Source: JAFGKM01 sp964413825
GTDB lineage: Bacteria; Ratteibacteria; UBA8468; B48-G9; JAFGKM01
Assembly (NCBI GenBank): GCA_964413825.1
Contig: CAYPTS010000046.1
Span: 1 to 16,508 of the forward strand
DNA: 16,508 bases
Direction of reading: 5' to 3'
Shown: positions 15,570 through 16,508 of the stretch, piece after piece
How the letters are laid out: the number at the start of each line of letters is the position of its first letter
How positions within the stretch are numbered: the first letter of the stretch is position 1
The notes under the pieces: generated by a model
Database searches by the model: none
Seen by the model: only the letters and a program-made list of their open reading frames with translations
Told to the model about the DNA's origin: nothing
Position numbers and translations under genes: made by a program

Positions 15570-16421
15570 TTAGCGGACTGGGATGGAACGAATAACAGCA
15601 CTGTCTTCTTTTACCTTAATCAGGAGGTAGTGGTGGAAGTTGCCCTCGGGATAGAAGTGGAACGGAGCGCCTCCGCCGCCGGAGACAACCTGCAGAAGGC
15701 CGTCATGCCTGCCGCTGTGGTAAAGGTGTTCGTGTCCTGCAAAAACAGCGCTGACATTATGTTCCATGAATAATTCTGCAAGTTCGTTCCTGTGTTCTTC
15801 AGATTTGAAATGCATGTAACTCTTATGCCTGTTAAGAACTGAAAACAACGGCCTGTGCAGGAAAACAAAGATGTATTTTGACTTTTTTCTCTTTTCCAGT
15901 TCGTCCTTCAGCCATGTCATTTGTTCACCGCTCACCGTCCCCTCTCTTCCGACGGACTCGGTATTTAAAACCAGAAAAAGACAGTTGTTGTGCGTGAAGG
16001 AGTAATAGAGCGGGCCGAACAGTTCTTCATGTGTTTTTTCGTTGCCCTTCACGCCGGTTATCTCGTGGTTGCCCACGGTGTAATGAACAGGGATTTTCAG
16101 TTCTTTTATAACCCCGAAAAACTCCTCATGCTTTTTCCTGACCGTTTCTCCGTCCCTGCTTCCGCTTATCTTGTCCCCGAGGTGCACAAGGAAATCCGCG
16201 CCGGATTTATTTATTTCCCGGATGATTTGCTTGAGTGCTTCCGGCTGGCCAAACGCACCCTTCGGCTGATTGTCCCCGACAATGGCGAAAGTAAATTCTC
16301 CTGACGGTGCATCGTTGCGTGCGGGAACCCCGGTTGTCATCTGCGGAGCTGCAAACAATCCCCCGCAAAAACAACAAACAGCCAGGATTACTGCACATCC
16401 CTGTTTATATTTCCTTTTCAT
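15570..16421 (-). CDS. Exported calcineurin-like metallophosphoesterase
   Basis: 283 residues from the ATG at 16421, chosen because a signal peptide begins there (MKRKYKQGCAVILAVCCFCG, then GLFAAP) and the ATG lies 4 bases after the stop of the upstream gene; the frame is open further upstream without signal-like sequence. The metallophosphoesterase motifs appear in order: VGDN (D50), LGDK (D83), GNHE (117-120), FLHRP (H189) and AGHEH (228-232). These coordinate two metal ions for phosphate-ester hydrolysis. Q52 stands where the first motif usually has His. The domain fills almost the whole mature protein, so there is no anchor or binding module; a lipoprotein reading of the cysteine-rich signal (C16-C19) is possible but the lipobox is poor. 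It converges on the glycosidase run and is probably cotranscribed with its upstream neighbour. Substrate unknown. Confidence 0.9.
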   Translation of the reverse strand: MKRKYKQGCAVILAVCCFCGGLFAAPQMTTGVPARNDAPSGEFTFAIVGDNQPKGAFGQPEALKQIIREINKSGADFLVHLGDKISGSRDGETVRKKHEEFFGVIKELKIPVHYTVGNHEITGVKGNEKTHEELFGPLYYSFTHNNCLFLVLNTESVGREGTVSGEQMTWLKDELEKRKKSKYIFVFLHRPLFSVLNRHKSYMHFKSEEHRNELAELFMEHNVSAVFAGHEHLYHSGRHDGLLQVVSGGGGAPFHFYPEGNFHHYLLIKVKEDSAVIRSIPVR

Positions 16422-16425
16422 TGTG

Positions 16426-16508
16426 TCATGGAGAGACGTCGCGGACAATCTCAACCCATTTTCTGATGCGATTCTGGTCGCCCTGTACAGTTTCCACATC
16501 CTTGAGGG
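16426..16508 (-). CDS. C-terminal end of an unrecognised gene, cut by the window edge
   Basis: On the minus strand a frame is open from the window end to TGA at 16428-16426 and reads LKDVETVQGDQNRIRKWVEI, then VRDVSP (26 codons). It looks like real protein rather than noise: charged, amphipathic and ending 4 bases before the phosphoesterase ATG, as in an operon. Its frame differs from the upstream extension of the phosphoesterase frame, which supports the shorter phosphoesterase start. Too little is visible to name a family. Confidence 0.5.
   Translation of the reverse strand, partial: LKDVETVQGDQNRIRKWVEIVRDVSP

Overview
The window looks like chromosomal DNA of a bacterium from the PVC superphylum or a related group (Lentisphaerota, Kiritimatiellota, Planctomycetota or a candidate phylum). 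This is an inference from gene content. The clues are a pseudopilin-like protein with an H-X9-DG motif, LamG plus glycosidase-like multidomain proteins, a Gfo/Idh/MocA oxidoreductase with a cysteine cluster, and a uroporphyrinogen-decarboxylase-like protein packed among glycosidase-like genes. There is no rRNA, tRNA, CRISPR array, phage gene or transposase.

Layout: (1) 2-610 is the 3' end of a pseudopilin-like gene, followed by an 87-base gap holding a 12-bp inverted repeat. (2) 698-15320 is a one-way run of eight genes: an exported lectin-like plus TIM-barrel protein (698-3031), a putative cytoplasmic barrel protein (3073-5121), a palindromic repeat in the next gap, an exported LamG plus GH123-N/DUF6067-like protein (5193-8414), a Gfo/Idh/MocA oxidoreductase (8433-9686), a GH42-like barrel protein (9683-10873), a second divergent barrel protein (10870-12171), a UROD-like methyltransferase-family protein (12187-13239), and a paralogue of the 3073 gene (13236-15320). 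The last five are translationally coupled or nearly so, with ATGA overlaps at 9683, 10870 and 13236. (3) 15321-15545 holds the wreck of a toxin-antitoxin pair: a short ORF, then a PIN-toxin gene with a frameshift and a large internal deletion. (4) On the minus strand an exported calcineurin-like phosphoesterase (15570-16421) follows the last 26 codons of an unrecognised gene by 4 bases.

Working model (inference): the cluster handles a complex, possibly modified glycan. Two proteins with signal peptides would bind or attack it outside the cytoplasm. The signal-less barrel proteins, oxidoreductase and UROD-like protein would process small glycosides inside, perhaps by oxidation and removal of methyl or similar groups. 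No transporter, regulator or corrinoid protein is present, so those must lie elsewhere. The most notable signal is that four of the barrel proteins, although very divergent, keep what looks like the GH42 zinc-site layout (an upstream Cys plus C-x-C-x2-[C/H] just after the presumed acid/base strand), while the acid/base position is Asp in two of them and no nucleophile Glu is obvious in three of the five barrel proteins.
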